A DNA stretch of 64,000 nucleotides from Ehretia macrophylla (taxonomy: Eukaryota > Streptophyta > Magnoliopsida > Boraginales > Ehretiaceae), in assembly GCA_037974665.1 (NCBI GenBank), contig CM075765.1, positions 3,043,501 to 3,107,500 of the forward strand, given 5' to 3'. A program made the position numbers and the translations under genes. The notes below the pieces were generated by a model. That model made no database searches. It was not told the DNA's origin and worked only from the letters and a program-made list of their open reading frames with translations. This document shows, piece by piece, positions 46,108 through 59,090 of this stretch (position 1 is its first letter; every line of letters starts with the position of its first letter).

Positions 46108-48531
46108 TGTTACGCCCCAACTCGACCCCTCCTATAATCAGTCAGGACGCAACGAAATTTTGGCAGTATAACGACAGTAAATAGGATATCGAGGCTCTAA
46201 ACCAACCTCAATAGACATCATACATCAACTCCACAAACCATACAACAAACAACTCCTCAATAATAACAACATACATCATAACCATATTATACAATAAACA
46301 TTCCTCGTTATACACCTCCGTTCCAACATAATACATAAACCTTTAATATACATTACCAAGAACATGTTGAGCCAATCTAGCAACCTAATCATAAACAAAA
46401 GAAAGGCTACTAGAACAACATCAACTAATTCATTAACTTATTAACATCTTATACATTATAAACTAAAAAGCAGATAAAAGTCTACTAAGTTAATTTACAA
46501 GATAATAAAACATGTACGACATCACGGATAAGACTCTGGAACATAGGACTCATCCACATAAGGCACGTTTTCCACATTCTTCTCTTCAGGAGGCACGTAC
46601 CCGTAATCCTGTGAAAGTACACATGTATGCATGCAATAATAGAGAGTGAGCTTATATAAAATAAGCCCAGTGAGGATCCGATAGATCTCGAGCAAGGTCT
46701 ACTAAACTCCTTGGAATACTCCTTTGAGTCAGTAAACACACAAAGACAACAATAATAATATCATCACATAACTATATGACCATTCAATAAAGGATACTCT
46801 AGTTGATGTAGCTCCAAACACCATCACAATCATAACAGCCTTCTTGTGACTCCCATAAACTCACACACCCAGGGTACCCCCAATAACCTCGCCCTCCATG
46901 ACACCTCCGTCATGCGAGCTGGAGGCAATCTCTGATAGTCATGCCGTTATCAACCCGACAGCCTAATACTGCTCGAGAGGTGGCACACACATACCAGAGA
47001 CCCATCAATAATAATAAACATCAATCATTCACAAGAGGACAGTCTAGCAGAACTGTTTATCTCCCGGTATCAATCATCAATCAATAATCATATTATTATC
47101 ATAATAATCATCAATAGTCAATTAAACAACAAAATAACTAAGTTAGATGACAAAGTAGGCCATCCAACCGAACATGCATTAAACACACAATCAAACTCTA
47201 ATTTACCCATCAACAACTCACAATTCAATCACTCAACCCACACCCAATCAACTAAGGCTCAATTCAATAATTTAAAGAAAGATAACCTAAACTTCAAAAA
47301 TTCATAACTTACATTCTACTAATCCCAACACCGCCAAACCAGTTTCTATCACTCACCTATTCAACCAACTAAATTAGCCCCCTCGGAAAACCACCATAAC
47401 ACCTCCAAAGCATGCCTGATAACCCTAAAACCCTAAGATGTCAAGGCCCGAATTTTCACCCAAACATCATAATCAAAAATTCGGCATTACAACGACGCTA
47501 CTACGTAATTATCAAACATTTAGAAATCAACGGCAATCGATTCCAATCAACACAAGTCAATTTAATCAACATTGAATAAATTAATCAAATTTAAATAACT
47601 GGAAAATAAAAATTATGCTACAAGCGATAAAATCTCGTAGTATTACAGCTAAATGATCCATAGCATGCAAGGAGCAATAATCTACCATCAGATTAACATT
47701 CTAATAGTTCGATTTTCAATTCTACGCAAAAACACAAAAGTTGAGTTTTGAGATCCAGAATTTTTCTCTCACCTTTGATGCGATATAAGCCTAGGAATGC
47801 GTGCCCAACAAGAGGAATCCAACTCGGCACGAAATTCTATGGACAAAAACTAGCTTTTTCTTTGAAAAATTGCTTTGAAAACCTTGAAAACTCTTTCTCT
47901 TTTTATCTCCTCCTCCTCACGGCAAGCTGTGTGATTTTGAAGGTGTTTTTGTGCTTTGTGAGTGTGTGTTGTTGATATAAGCTTGTTGGTTAACCATTTA
48001 AATGAAAGTCAAAGTTGAAACTTAGCATTTTTTTTGTGTTTTCTTGACTTTAAATGCATTTTCTTGATCACCAAAGTTCAAAACAATTATTCAACACCCA
48101 AGCTAGCTCAAGTAAATTATTTTTAGGTGACAAAAAGTTTTACAATCAAACAATTTCACCCGAGTCGGCTTAAAACTCGATTTTCGCAAAAGTCGGTGTA
48201 AAAACCCTAATAAATTCTTAAGCCGATTTTAAAACCTTTTTCATCAAACACAGGTCTATTAAAGTCCGTGGTCTAGGTCTAGAAGGGTTAAAAAGACCAG
48301 TTTCAAAATTTTAGCGGACGTGTTTCGAAATCACTATTCACTGAAAATCGACGATAAAATTTTTGACTCCGTTTTTTATGAAAATTTCATGAATGTACAT
48401 TTAGAAAGTATTAGGAGTATTGGTATCAAAATTATAACATTCTAGGCCCTATAGCACATAAACAGGTCATATGCACGTAAAACGAGATAAATCACGTAAA
48501 TCAAGTTAAAGCAGATAAATGGGGTTTTACA
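46108..48531 (-). mobile_element. 3' LTR of the chromovirus
   Basis: 2424 bp, plus strand TGTTACGCCCC to GGGGTTTTACA, preceded by the target duplication ATTCT and followed by TTCTCCCCCCTTT, the polypurine tract on the minus strand. It carries the main family's conserved terminus and the ACAAAGTAGG block (47152). It is the complete version of the LTR that is internally deleted at 61169-62490. Confidence 0.93.
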
Positions 48532-48549
48532 TTCTCCCCCCTTTAAAGA

Positions 48550-51430
48550 AATTTCGCCCTCGAAATTCTTACTTAATGTACTGAACATATCGGGGTACTG
48601 TTGCTGCATCTGATCCCGTCTCTCCCAAGTAGCTTCCTCGATGCCGTGATGCTTTCACAACACCTTAACCATCAGAATCTTCTTCGACCTCAACTCTCAT
48701 TCCATCTGATCAAGAATACGAATCGGACGCTCGTCATAAGTCAGATTCTCACATAATGGTTCTGGCTCAAGAATATGAGAAGGATCTGGATTATATTTCC
48801 GCAAATTAGACACGTGAAATACATCGTGGACATTAGAGAAGTTCTCTGGTAAAGCCAACTGATATGCCAACTTACCAACACTGCCGGTAATCTCAAATGG
48901 CCCAACAAATCTCGGACTCAACTTTTCACCTTTACCATAACGAACAAACCCCTTACGAGGAGACAATCTTAAGAAAACCCGATCTCCGACTGCAAACTCC
49001 AAGTCTCGACGACGCTTATCAGCATAACTCTTGAATCTACTCTATGCCGTAAGCATTCTGCCTGATCAACTGAACATTCTCAATCTTCTCAAGAAGCTCT
49101 AGCATGATAGTCGGATCAATAGTCTTCATCTCCCCTACCTCGTCCCAATATAAAGGTGAACGGCACTTACGACCATAAAGAGCTGCGAAAGGTGCCATCC
49201 TAATAGTAGCTTGATAACTATTGTTATAGGCAAACTCGGCAAATGGTAGATGTTTCTCCCAGTTCTTCCCGAAGTCCAGAACACAAGCCCTAAAGCATAT
49301 TTTTCAGAATCTGAATAGTCTGCTCAGACTGACCGTCGGTCTATGGATGATACGTGGTACTGAAGTTCAACTGAGTACCCAAGGTCTCTTGAAGTTTCTC
49401 CCACAAACGAGAAGTAAATCGAGGATCTCGATCTGAGACAATACTAGATGGAATCCCGTGAAGTCTAACAATCTGATCCAAATAAAGATCCGTCAACTTT
49501 GTAACCTCATCTCCCATCCTCATCGAAATAAAATGAGCTGTCTTCGTCAAACGATCTACGACAACCCAAACTGCATCATTACCCCTCGGTGTTCTAGGTA
49601 AACCAGTGACGAAGTCCATCGTAATATGTTCCCATTTCCACTCTGGTATAGCCAACGGTTGAAGCAAACCTGCTAGTCGTTAATGCTCGGCTTTTACCCT
49701 CTGACAAGTCAAACATCTAGATACAAACTGAGCAACCTCCCTCTTCATATTATTCCACCAGTAATGTTGCTTCAAATCCTAATACATCTTGGTTCCACTG
49801 GGATGAATAGTGTACTTAGAATTATGAGCTTCCTCCAGAATACCTCGCCTCAAGCCCGATTCATCGAGAACACAAACCCTGTTCTGAAATCGAAGAATAC
49901 ATCCTCATGCAGTTTAAAGTCAGACTGATCATCCGTGATCTGATCCTTGATCTTCTGAAGTTTAACATCAAGTTGCTGAGCTTCTCTGACCTGAGACAAC
50001 ATTAAAGGCTGAATACGGAGATGTGAACATATCACCCCAACCCGAGTCAACTCTGGTCTCCAATAAGTGAATTCCTCAAGAACCTCCCATTTCTTGACAG
50101 CTAAACAAGAGATACTCGCCTTCCGACTGAGAGCATCTGCTACAACATTTGCCTTGCTAGGCAGATAATTGATAGAACAATTATAATCTCCAAGAAGCTT
50201 CATCCACCTTCGCTGGCGCATATTCAACTCTTTCTGTGAGAACAAGTACTTCAGACTCTTATGATCAGTGAAAATCTCGAACTTACTGCCCCACAGATAA
50301 TGACGTCACTTCTTTAGTGTGAAGACAACTGCTGCCAACTCAAGATCATGAGTCGGATAATTCACCTGATAAGGCTTCAACTTCCGGGAAGCATAGGCAA
50401 TAACTCGGCCATCCTGCATAAGAACACATCCCAAGCCCTCATTGGATGCATCGCTGTAAATAACCATATTATTGGTCCCCTCTGGTAGAGCAAGTACTGG
50501 AGCAGTAGTCAACCTCTTTTTCAACTCCTGAAACCCACTCTCACACTTCTCATCCCAATTAAAGATAGTCCGTTTCTGAGTCAACTTAGAAAGTGGCCCA
50601 GCAATCTTTGAGAAGTCCTTGACAAACCTACGGTAATAACCCGCCAAGCCAAGAAAGCTACGGACCTTAGAAACACTCTCTGTCCGTTTCCAAGACATCA
50701 CCGATTCAATCTTAGTGGGATCTACAGAAATACCACTCTGTGTAATAACATGGCCAAGAAAAGATATGCGTTGCAGCCAAAATTCACATTTGCTGAACTT
50801 GGCAAACAACTGATGCTCCTGCAGCTTCTCTAATACAAGTCGTAGATGTTGCTCGCACTCCGATTCAGATTTAGAATAGACCAAGATATCATCAATAAAG
50901 ATTACCACGAACTAGTCTAAATACGGCTGAAAAACCTGATGCATAAGATCTATGAATGCTGCCGGTGCATTAGTTAATCCAAAGGGCATAACAACAAACT
51001 CATAATGCCCGTACCGAGTCCTGAAGGCAGACTTCGGAACATCTTCCGTGAGAATGCGAAGGTGATAATATCCCTACGTCAAATCAAATTTAGAATAGAC
51101 TTTGGCTCTGGGAAGTTGATCAAATAACTCGTCAATCAGTGGCAAAGGATACTTGTTCTTGATGGTCACCTGATTCAAACCACGGTAATCAATACACAAT
51201 CTCAAAGTACCATCCTTCTTCTTCACAAATAAGACTGGAGCTCCCCAAGGTGAAGAACTCTGCTGAATGAATCACTTCTCCAATAACTCCTGCAATTGAG
51301 TCTTTAACTCCTTCAACTCAGCTGATGCCATCCGGTACGCTGATTTAGAAATAGGTTGAGTACCGGGAATAAGATTGATCACAAACTCTACATCTCTCTC
51401 TGGCGGTAACCTTGGCAACTCCTCGGGAAA
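48550..51430 (-). pseudogene. Chromovirus pol (RT, RNase H, integrase, chromodomain), broken
   Basis: Read from 51430: [15 protein letters not shown] and the RT start (51272-51490), the [14 protein letters not shown] region, the catalytic [10 protein letters not shown] at about 50880, RNase H ([23 protein letters not shown]), an integrase zinc region at about 49690-49830, and a DDE core with [16 protein letters not shown] and TDGQSEQ. The C-terminal 48697-49002 segment has the GKLSPR-F-GPFEI type fold and DVFHVSNLRKY, then a chromodomain (KHHGIEEATWE) whose first Trp codon is TGA. There are several nonsense codons (for example 51272-51274) and at least two frameshifts. The chromodomain and Met-tRNA PBS suggest a Tekay/Del-like chromovirus. 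The 5' part of pol continues at 59096, beyond the nested element. Confidence 0.9.
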
Positions 51431-52435
51431 TGATACGAACCACGCCAACATGTGACGCGACCTAACACCAAATATGGCAAACGACCCCAAGACCTTTCAA
51501 GAATGGATGGAACCGCGACCCTTTGCCTAGCAAGACAAGAACCTTGGTATAGTGAATATGATGGAAACCGCGACCCGTTGCTTAGCAAAGCAAGAACCTT
51601 GGTATGGTGAAGACGCCACAAACGGGGATGGAAATCCGCTTGATAAGTCAAGGTTGAACGCCACAAGGAATCCCTTGATAAGTTCAAAAGAGTCTCTTGG
51701 AGAACTCAAGGAGAATAATCTCACAATTTAATATTCAAAAAGTCTTTTTTTTATTTCTTGCAAATCAGCCTTATATAGGCAAAGAACAAATAAGTTTCCT
51801 AATTAGAAAAGACTCCTAACCCTAGCTGAAATAGAAAATTGTGAATAGTAACTAGGTCAAAGGAAACAAACTTGGAGACCAAGAAAAGACTCCTATTAAC
51901 TATTCACGTAAATAGTAATGTGAATAGTAACTAAAAAGGAAGCAAACTTACAGCCCAAGAAAAGCTCCTTTCTAGTGTGAACACCTAATCTTGCAGCCCA
52001 AGAAAGTCTCTTTCCTATGTGAACACCTAAATTCGTCCATAGGGAATTAAACTAAAATTGAAAACTAAAACTAGGATAGAATTACAAAGAAATCAAATCT
52101 TGACTAAATCTTCAAATCTTCTTGAAACTTCTTGAAGAATCTTGAAGTTCTTGAATCTTGAAAATAGAATCTTGACTTGAATCTTTACTGGAAAATTCGC
52201 CCAAAAGGTTCAATGAATGTGGACGGCTAGTTGGCTTTCTTGTGGATCTACTTGGAGGAGTAACACTAACCCTTCTTCATCTTTACTAGCCAACGCACTT
52301 TCTTCTTGTTGTAGAACTTTCTCAACCAAATTATTCAGCTCTTCCTTGAACCTTTTAGCGCGAGCTCTTGTCACTGGACCAACTGGCGCTTGCATTGAAT
52401 TTGGAACATTCCTAGCAGCCTTGATGTCCTCATCA
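51431..52435 (-). mobile_element. 3' LTR of the nested CRM-like element
   Basis: 1005 bp, plus strand TGATACGAAC to GATGTCCTCATCA, with the 5-bp target duplication GGAAA (51426-51430). On the minus strand it begins TGATGAGGAC, directly after the polypurine tract CAAGAGGAGGGGAA (52436-52449). Its first about 220 bp on that strand encode the last about 74 residues of pol. A TATATAAG box is present around 51770 on the minus strand. It differs from the 5' LTR at scattered positions only. Confidence 0.93.
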
Positions 52436-55137
52436 TTCCCCTCCTCTTGAGAAGGATTTGCCCTCAAATCGTCACCTATATCAGAATGACTTAAATCAGT
52501 AACATTGAAAGTAGCACTAACACTGTACTTACCTGGCAAATCAAGTCTGTAGGCATTATCATTGATCTGCTCGAGGACTTGAAAATGACCATCTTCCCTA
52601 GGTAGCAACTTAGAACGTCGTTGTGCTGGAAATCTTTCTTTCCTCATGTGTACCCACACCCAATCTCCAGGCTCAAAGACTAGTTTGCGACGTCCCTTGT
52701 TAGCTTGCTTGATATATTGTTCAGTTCTTTTCTCTATGTTGAGGCGTGCTCGCTCATGGAGTTGTTTCACAAATTCTGCCTTCTTCTTACCATCTAAGTT
52801 CACATGCGCAGACACAGGTAAAGGTGATAAATCCAAAGGAGTTAAAGGATTAAAACCATAAACAATTTCAAAAGGTGAAAGCTTAGTAGCAGAATGAACA
52901 GTACGATTATATGCAAACTCAACATGTGGTAAACAATCTTCCCAAGTCTTAATGTTCTTACTTATGATAGCCCTCAATAATGAAGATAAAGTCCTATTAA
53001 CTACTTTTGTTTGACCATCAGTTTGAGGATGACAAGTTGTAGAAAACAAAAGTTTTGTCCCTAGCTTGCCCCACAAAGTCTTCCAAAAGTAACTTAAGAA
53101 CTTAGCATCACGATCTAAAAAAATTGTCCTAGGCATACCATGCAACCTAACAATCTCCCTGAAGAACAAATCTGCAACATTGAAGCATCGTCAGTCTTAT
53201 GACAAGGGATAAAATGAGCCATCTTAGAAAATCTATCCACAACAACAAAAATTGAATCCTTTCCACGCCTACTCCTAGGTAAACCCAAAACAAAATCCAT
53301 TGAAATATCAATCCAAGGTGAACTAGGAATAGGTAGTGGTGTGTACAATCCATGTGGCTGAACCCTAGACTTAGCTTGCCTACAAGTAACACATCTTCCA
53401 CAAGTTCTCTCAACATCTCGTTTCATGTGTGGCCAATAAAAGTGCTCTTGCAAAATAGCTAAAGTCTTAGCAACCCCAAAGTGTCCCATTAAACCACCAC
53501 CATGGGATTCCCTAACTAACAAGTCTCTTAAAGAACAGTTAGGCACACACAACTTATTTTCTCTAAACAAAAACCCTTCATGCCTATAGAACTTACCTTC
53601 TGCAGATTTCTCACTACCACTATAAACTTCACTAAAGTCGTGGTCATCTTGATATAGGTCCTTAATATGCTCAAAACCCGGAAATTTAGCATCAAGAGTA
53701 GAGATTAAGGCATACCTTCTTGATAATGCATCTGCAACCACGTTTTCCTTACCTTGTTTATAGCAAATGACATATGGAAAAGTCTCAATGAACTCAACCC
53801 ACCTAGCATGTCTCTTATTCAGCTTGTGTTGACCCTTTAAATGCTTCAAGGATTCATGATCTGTACAAATTACAAACTCCTTTGGCCATAGGTAGTGCTG
53901 CCATGTCTCCAAAGCTCGAACCAAAGCATACAACTCTTTGTCATAGGTTGAGTAGTTAAGTGCAGCCCCATTAAGCTTCTCGCTAGAGTATGCAAGGGGT
54001 CTTTCTTCTTGCATAAGAACAGCTCCTATACCTACACCTGAAGCATCACATTCAATTTCAAACGTTTTAGTGAAATTAGGTAAAGCAAGTAAAGGAGCAA
54101 GAGTAAGCTTGTATTTAATAAGCTGAAATGTCTTCGTTTGATCTTCACCCCATTTGAACCCAACGTTTTTCTTGATAACTTCAGTGAGTGGTGCTGCGAT
54201 GGTGCTAAAATCTTTCACGAACCTCCTGTAAAAGCCAGCAAGTCCATGGAAACTTCTAACATCACCTACACTTGAGGGGGTTGGCCATTCTTGGATGGCT
54301 TTGATCTTCTCTTCATCAACCTCAATACCTTTAGTACTAACAACAAAACCTAAAAAAATTGTTATCAACACATAACATTTCTCTCTCTAGAAAATTTATC
54401 TCTGCCTTCTCTCTACATACCAGTCCTTGTCCACCCTTTGACCACCCTTCAACCACCCAAAACAACCATAGTCACCACCAAAATCGTTAAATTTGACTAG
54501 ATAGGAAAACAAGCTAATCCGTGCAAAAAGTACACTTTTTGAGGTTAGCATACAACTTCTCCTTTCTAAGGACATCCAAAACTGAATTTAAATATGAAAC
54601 ATGTTCATGCAAACTCTTGCTATAAACCAGAATATCATCAAAATAAACAACAACAAATTTACCAATGAAAGCACGCAAAACATGATTCATTAAGCGCATG
54701 AAAGTACTAGGTGCATTAGTTAATCCAAAAGGCATGACTAACCACTCATACAATCCATATTTAGTTTTAAATGCTATTTTCCATTCATCTCCTTCTTTCA
54801 TTCTTATCTGATGGTATCCACTTTTAAGATCAATCTTAGAAAACACACAAGAACCATGCAACTCATCTAACATATCATCTAAGCGAGGAATAGGATGTCT
54901 ATACTTTACTGTTATGTTATTGATGGCTCTGCAATCAACACACATCCTCCATGTCCCATCCTTCTTAGGCCCTAAAATTACAAGAACTGCACAAGGACTC
55001 ATGCTTTCTCTCACATACCCTTTCTCCAGTAACTCTTCGACTTGCCTTTGAAGCTCCTTCGTCTCCTCTGGATTGCTCCTATAAGCTGGACGATTTGGAA
55101 TTGAGGCTCCAGGTACGAAATCTATCTAATGTTCAAT
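52210..55137 (-). pseudogene. CRM-like pol: RT, RNase H, integrase, C-terminal tail
   Basis: RT at 54514-55014 has [27 protein letters not shown] and the catalytic [12 protein letters not shown], with an in-frame TAG just upstream (55126-55128). An insertion of about 150 bp (54366-54516) then shifts the frame. 53115-54371 holds the end of RT, RNase H ([27 protein letters not shown]), the integrase zinc motif ([10 protein letters not shown]...CGRCVTCR) and the first DDE Asp (MDFVLGLP). A frameshift near 53160 follows. 52210-53169 has the second Asp (FLDRDAKF), but Lys replaces the catalytic Glu ([11 protein letters not shown]). The C-terminus has [27 protein letters not shown] and [11 protein letters not shown], as in CRM-type integrases that lack a canonical chromodomain. 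The clade call is inference. Confidence 0.88.
54366..54516. other. About 150-bp insertion disrupting RT in the CRM-like element
   Basis: The RT frame stops at 54514 right after CTFCTD and resumes at about 54365 with the expected [12 protein letters not shown] continuation. The intervening segment is unrelated, CT/CCACC-rich on the plus strand, and bordered by GGATTA and TGATAA words that could be an imperfect short duplication. Its source is unknown. It shifts the frame by one relative to the upstream part. Confidence 0.6.
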
Positions 55138-57183
55138 TCATCGAAAAAGTGGTAGACCATGTGGTATCTCATCGGGAAACATATCCTCAAAGTCCTGCAA
55201 GAGAGAAACAACAACACTAGGCAATGCAGAGTCAAGTTGGTTAGTGTTTAAAAGAGCCTCTTTGTACATAAGTACAATCATTGGCCTTTTTGAAATCAAA
55301 GCTCTCTTAACCTCACTTGCTTTTGCATAGAAATTTATTTGTTTTCCCTCTGTTTTTACCTCCTTGGCCGAATTCTTTTCTCTCCTCACTACCTTTCTAG
55401 ATTCGGCCTTGCTTTTGTTCTTTTCATTCTCAATATTTTGCTCACTCAAATTCTTTTGATCACTCAAGTTATTTTGATCACTCAATTTTTGTAACCTCAC
55501 TTGATCCTCATAGACTTGTTTTGGTGTCATTGAAACTAGAGTGATTGTCTGTTGATTGAACATGAATGAGTACTTGTTGGTGAAGCCATCATGCTGTACA
55601 CGTCGATCAAATTGCCATGGTCTTCCCAAAAGAAGATGTCCAACATGCATAGGTACCACATCACACAATACTTCATCCTCATATTTTCCAATGCGAAACG
55701 GCACCATAACCTGTTTTGTAACCCTTACCTCACCACAATCATTCAACCATTGCAACTTGTATGGACGTGGATGCTTAATTGTTGTGAGCCCTAGCTTGTC
55801 AACCATTGAAGCACTAGCAACGTTAGTACAACTACCACCATCAATAATAACACGACATACCTTATCTTTCACGTGGCAGCGGGTATGAAAGATGTTCTCA
55901 CGTTGTACTACTTCTCCCTCCTCTTTAGCTTGCAAGCTCAAAGCTCGTCGTGCCACTAATCCAAGCATCTCTCCATAATCTACCCTAAATTCCTCTTCTT
56001 TACCTACTTCGGTGTCCTCTAGTATAGGCATGTCATCAGATTGCATTTCCTCTTCAGACTCAATCTCCCCACTTTCCAAAACTACCATTGCCCTCTTGTT
56101 TGGACATTGGCTAGCTATGTGCCCTCGTCCCTGACATTTAAAGCATTTAATATCACTAGAACGAGTTGTCGGAGGGGCTGTTTTACCTTGAGAAGTCGTG
56201 GCATGGGTGGATGTTTTGGGCTCAGGCTTGACCTTGGAAGTAGTCGAACCCTCCTCCTTTCTTGGGTAACTCGACCTCCAAGGTGATGCATTTGAGTGTT
56301 GCGGGGCTGGCCTTGGTCGTGAACCACCCCTCTTCAATTGCTTCTCCACCTTAATTGCCATATGCACTAAATCTTCTAACTCAACATAATGATGCAACTC
56401 AATGGTGTTAGCAATTTCTCTATTCAACCCATTCAGAAATCTAGCCATTGTCACCTCCCAATCTTCCTCTACATTGGCTCTAATCATAGCCATCTCCATC
56501 TCTTTGTAATAATCATCCACACTTTTATTACCTTGATGAAGACCTTGCAGCTTGAGGTATAAGTCCATATAATAATGACTGGGTACAAATCGCCTCCTCA
56601 TTACTCTCTTCATCTCATCCCAAGTTGCTACAGGATGTTCTCCATTCCGCCTCCTATTGAGACACAATTGATCCAACCACACAATAGCATAATCAGTAAA
56701 TTCAATGGCAGCAAGCTTTACCTTTTTCAACTAGGAATAGTTGTGGCAATCAAACACCAACTCAATCTTCTTTTCCCACTCAAGATAGGCTTCCGGATCA
56801 CTCATTCCTTGAAACGCAGGAATCTTCATCTTGATGCTTCCCAAATTGTTATCAACACGATCCCTAGCTTCTCGATCTCGTCTATGTCTCCCATGGCTGG
56901 CCACTGACATCCTATCAAGTTCCTCATCTATACCTTCTTCTTCAAATTCATCCACAACTTCAATTTCTCTTCGATGCAACCTGTTCCTCCGTGATGCGTT
57001 TGGAGCAACTGGTGGCTGCACCCTTGGTGTTCTCTGTTCTACCCTAGCCATCCTCTCATGTAGTAGATCAAATTCTGCCCTCATCATCCGTCTCATCTCT
57101 CCTATCAATGCCTGCATCTGTGAGTTCTGTCCAACGGGTTGTTGAACACCTTCATTAATGTTGTCTGCTAGATTTTGAGACAT
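55138..57183 (-). pseudogene. CRM-like gag and protease
   Basis: Gag starts at the ATG at 57183 (MSQNLADN) and runs in one frame to 55138 with a single TAG at 56731-56733, after HNYS. In order: coiled-coil-like Arg-rich start, gag core (YLEWEKKIELVFD...RFVPSHYY...LQGLHQGNKSVDDYYKEM), a CX2CX4HX4C zinc knuckle (CFKCQGRGHIASQCP at about 56135), acidic linker, and protease with IIDGGSCTNVASASMVDKLG and LLGRPWQFDRRV. The protease motif reads D-G-G, as seen in some CRM-lineage relatives as D-S/G-G. The TGA at 55138-55140 ends the frame before RT. The start is chosen for the position 900 bp after the 5' LTR and the continuous gag homology. Confidence 0.88.
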
Positions 57184-58082
57184 GATTAAATTTCACTCCC
57201 TCACGTGTTTCACTCAACTCAATTTGGCTTTTACCCTCTAATATTCTCACACACTCTGCCTTTTTCCTCTCGTATTCTCCTTCAAGTCCCTAGAACTTAC
57301 CAAGAATACAAAGCAGCGTAATAATCTATTTCGGAATCTGACTTTTTTTTTATACCACTAAGACTCTGGAAACAAAGTTAGACAAAGAAAATTGAATAAA
57401 ACCCAAAGAAGGAAACCTAGAGAAATAAGGAAAGTTGAGAAAAATCTAATAGAAAACACAAAAACGCCCAAAACTCATAATAAACGATGGAATTTGGCCC
57501 TAAGAGGGTAGTGCCCACAGCAAGCTGTGGGTTATGCTCAGAACGTCGTTTCCTTTCAAAAAAGCTTGGCCACGAAGGCTAATTCAACAAAAAAAAAGTT
57601 TTTTTACTGTTCACTATTTTGCTTTTTTTTTTTCAGCTCCGAAATTTTTTTTTTCTCTTTTTTTGATCTTTTTCTTGACCTTTCTTTTCTTTTCTTGATG
57701 TCCCTTTTCTTTTCTTGATGTTCTTTTCTTGATTTTCAGAAACGAAAACAATGACTAAGTAACCAAGATTTCAGATTTGAGCACACAACCAATTAGGGTT
57801 TTGTCCTAATTGAAAACCTTAACCCTACCCACGGATTTGATGAGAAAACAAGAAAATACTTGAAAGCAAGACACGGATTTCAACAAGAAAACAGACTTGA
57901 AACACAAGATAAGAAACGAAATTCAAGCAAGAACGGAATTGAAACACAACCTAAAACGAATTGGCAGCAAGACACAATCAAACAAAGAAAGGAATTTAAA
58001 TCTAGACCTAGACTCACGGAATTAACTAAGAAAACAAGAAAAGGATAGGCAAACCTGATAAACCTAAGCTCTGATTATCCAC
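57184..58082 (-). mobile_element. 5' untranslated region and PBS of the CRM-like element
   Basis: About 900 bp between gag and the 5' LTR, with T-rich runs at 57583-57660 and no coding content. The minus strand next to the LTR reads TGGATAATCAGAGC (58068-58081), a degenerate form of the Met-tRNA PBS. Confidence 0.75.
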
Positions 58083-59090
58083 TGATACGAACCACGCCAA
58101 CATGTGACGTGACCCAACACCAAATATGGCAAACGACCCCAAGACCTTTCAGGAATGGATGGAACCACGACCCTTTGCCTAGAAAGACAAGAACCTTGGT
58201 ATAGTGAATATGATGGAAACCGCGACCCGTTGCTTAGCAAAGCAAGAACCATGGTATGGTGAAGACGCCACAAACGGGGATGGAAATCCGCTTGATAAGT
58301 CAAGGTTGAACGCCACAAGGAATCCCTTGATAAGTTCGAAAGAGTCTCTTGGAGAACTCAAGGAGAATAATCTCACAATTTAATATTCAAAAAGTCTTTT
58401 TTTTTATTTCTTGCAAATCAGCCTTATATAGGCAAAGAACAAATAAGTGTCCTAATTAGAAAAGACTCCTAAACCCTAGCTGAAATAGAAAAACGTGAAT
58501 AGTAACTAGGTCAAAGGAAACAAACTTGGAGACCAAGAAAAGACTCCTATTAACTATTCATGTAAATAGTGACGTGAATAGTAACTAAAAAGGAAGCAAA
58601 CTTACAGCCCAAGAAAAGCTCATTTCTAGTGTGAACACCTAATCTTGTAACCCAAGAAAGTCTCTTTCCTAGTGTGAACACCTAAATTCGTCCATAGGGA
58701 ATTAAACTAAAACTGAAAACTAAAACCAGGATAGAATTACAAAGAAATCAAATCTTGACTAAATCTTCAAATCTTCTTGAAACTTCTTGAAGAATCTTGA
58801 AGTTCTTGAATCTTGAAAATAGAATCTTGACTTGAATCTTTGTTGGAAAATTCGCCCAAAAGGTTCAATGAATGTGGACGCCTAGTTGGCTTTCTTGTGG
58901 ATCTACTTGGAGGAGTAACACCAACCCTTCTTCATCTCTACTAGCCAACGCACTTTCCTCTTGTTGTAGAACTTTCTCAACCAAATTATTCAGCTCTTCC
59001 TTGAACCTTTTAGCGCGAGCTCTTGTCACTGGACCAATTGGCGCTTGCATTGAATCTAGAACATTCCTAGCAGCCTTGATGTCCTCATCA
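58083..59090 (-). mobile_element. 5' LTR of the nested CRM-like element
   Basis: 1008 bp, collinear with 51431-52435, including the pol C-terminal coding segment, and followed by the target duplication GGAAA (59091-59095). Because the LTR starts with coding sequence, the host protease frame reads through the insertion point into it (58865-59833). A CTTATATA box (TATATAAG on minus) lies at about 58423-58430. Confidence 0.93.

Noticed and set aside
55556..57145. Long plus-strand frames opposite the CRM-like gag
   Set aside because: They are antisense shadows of the real minus-strand gag and protease.
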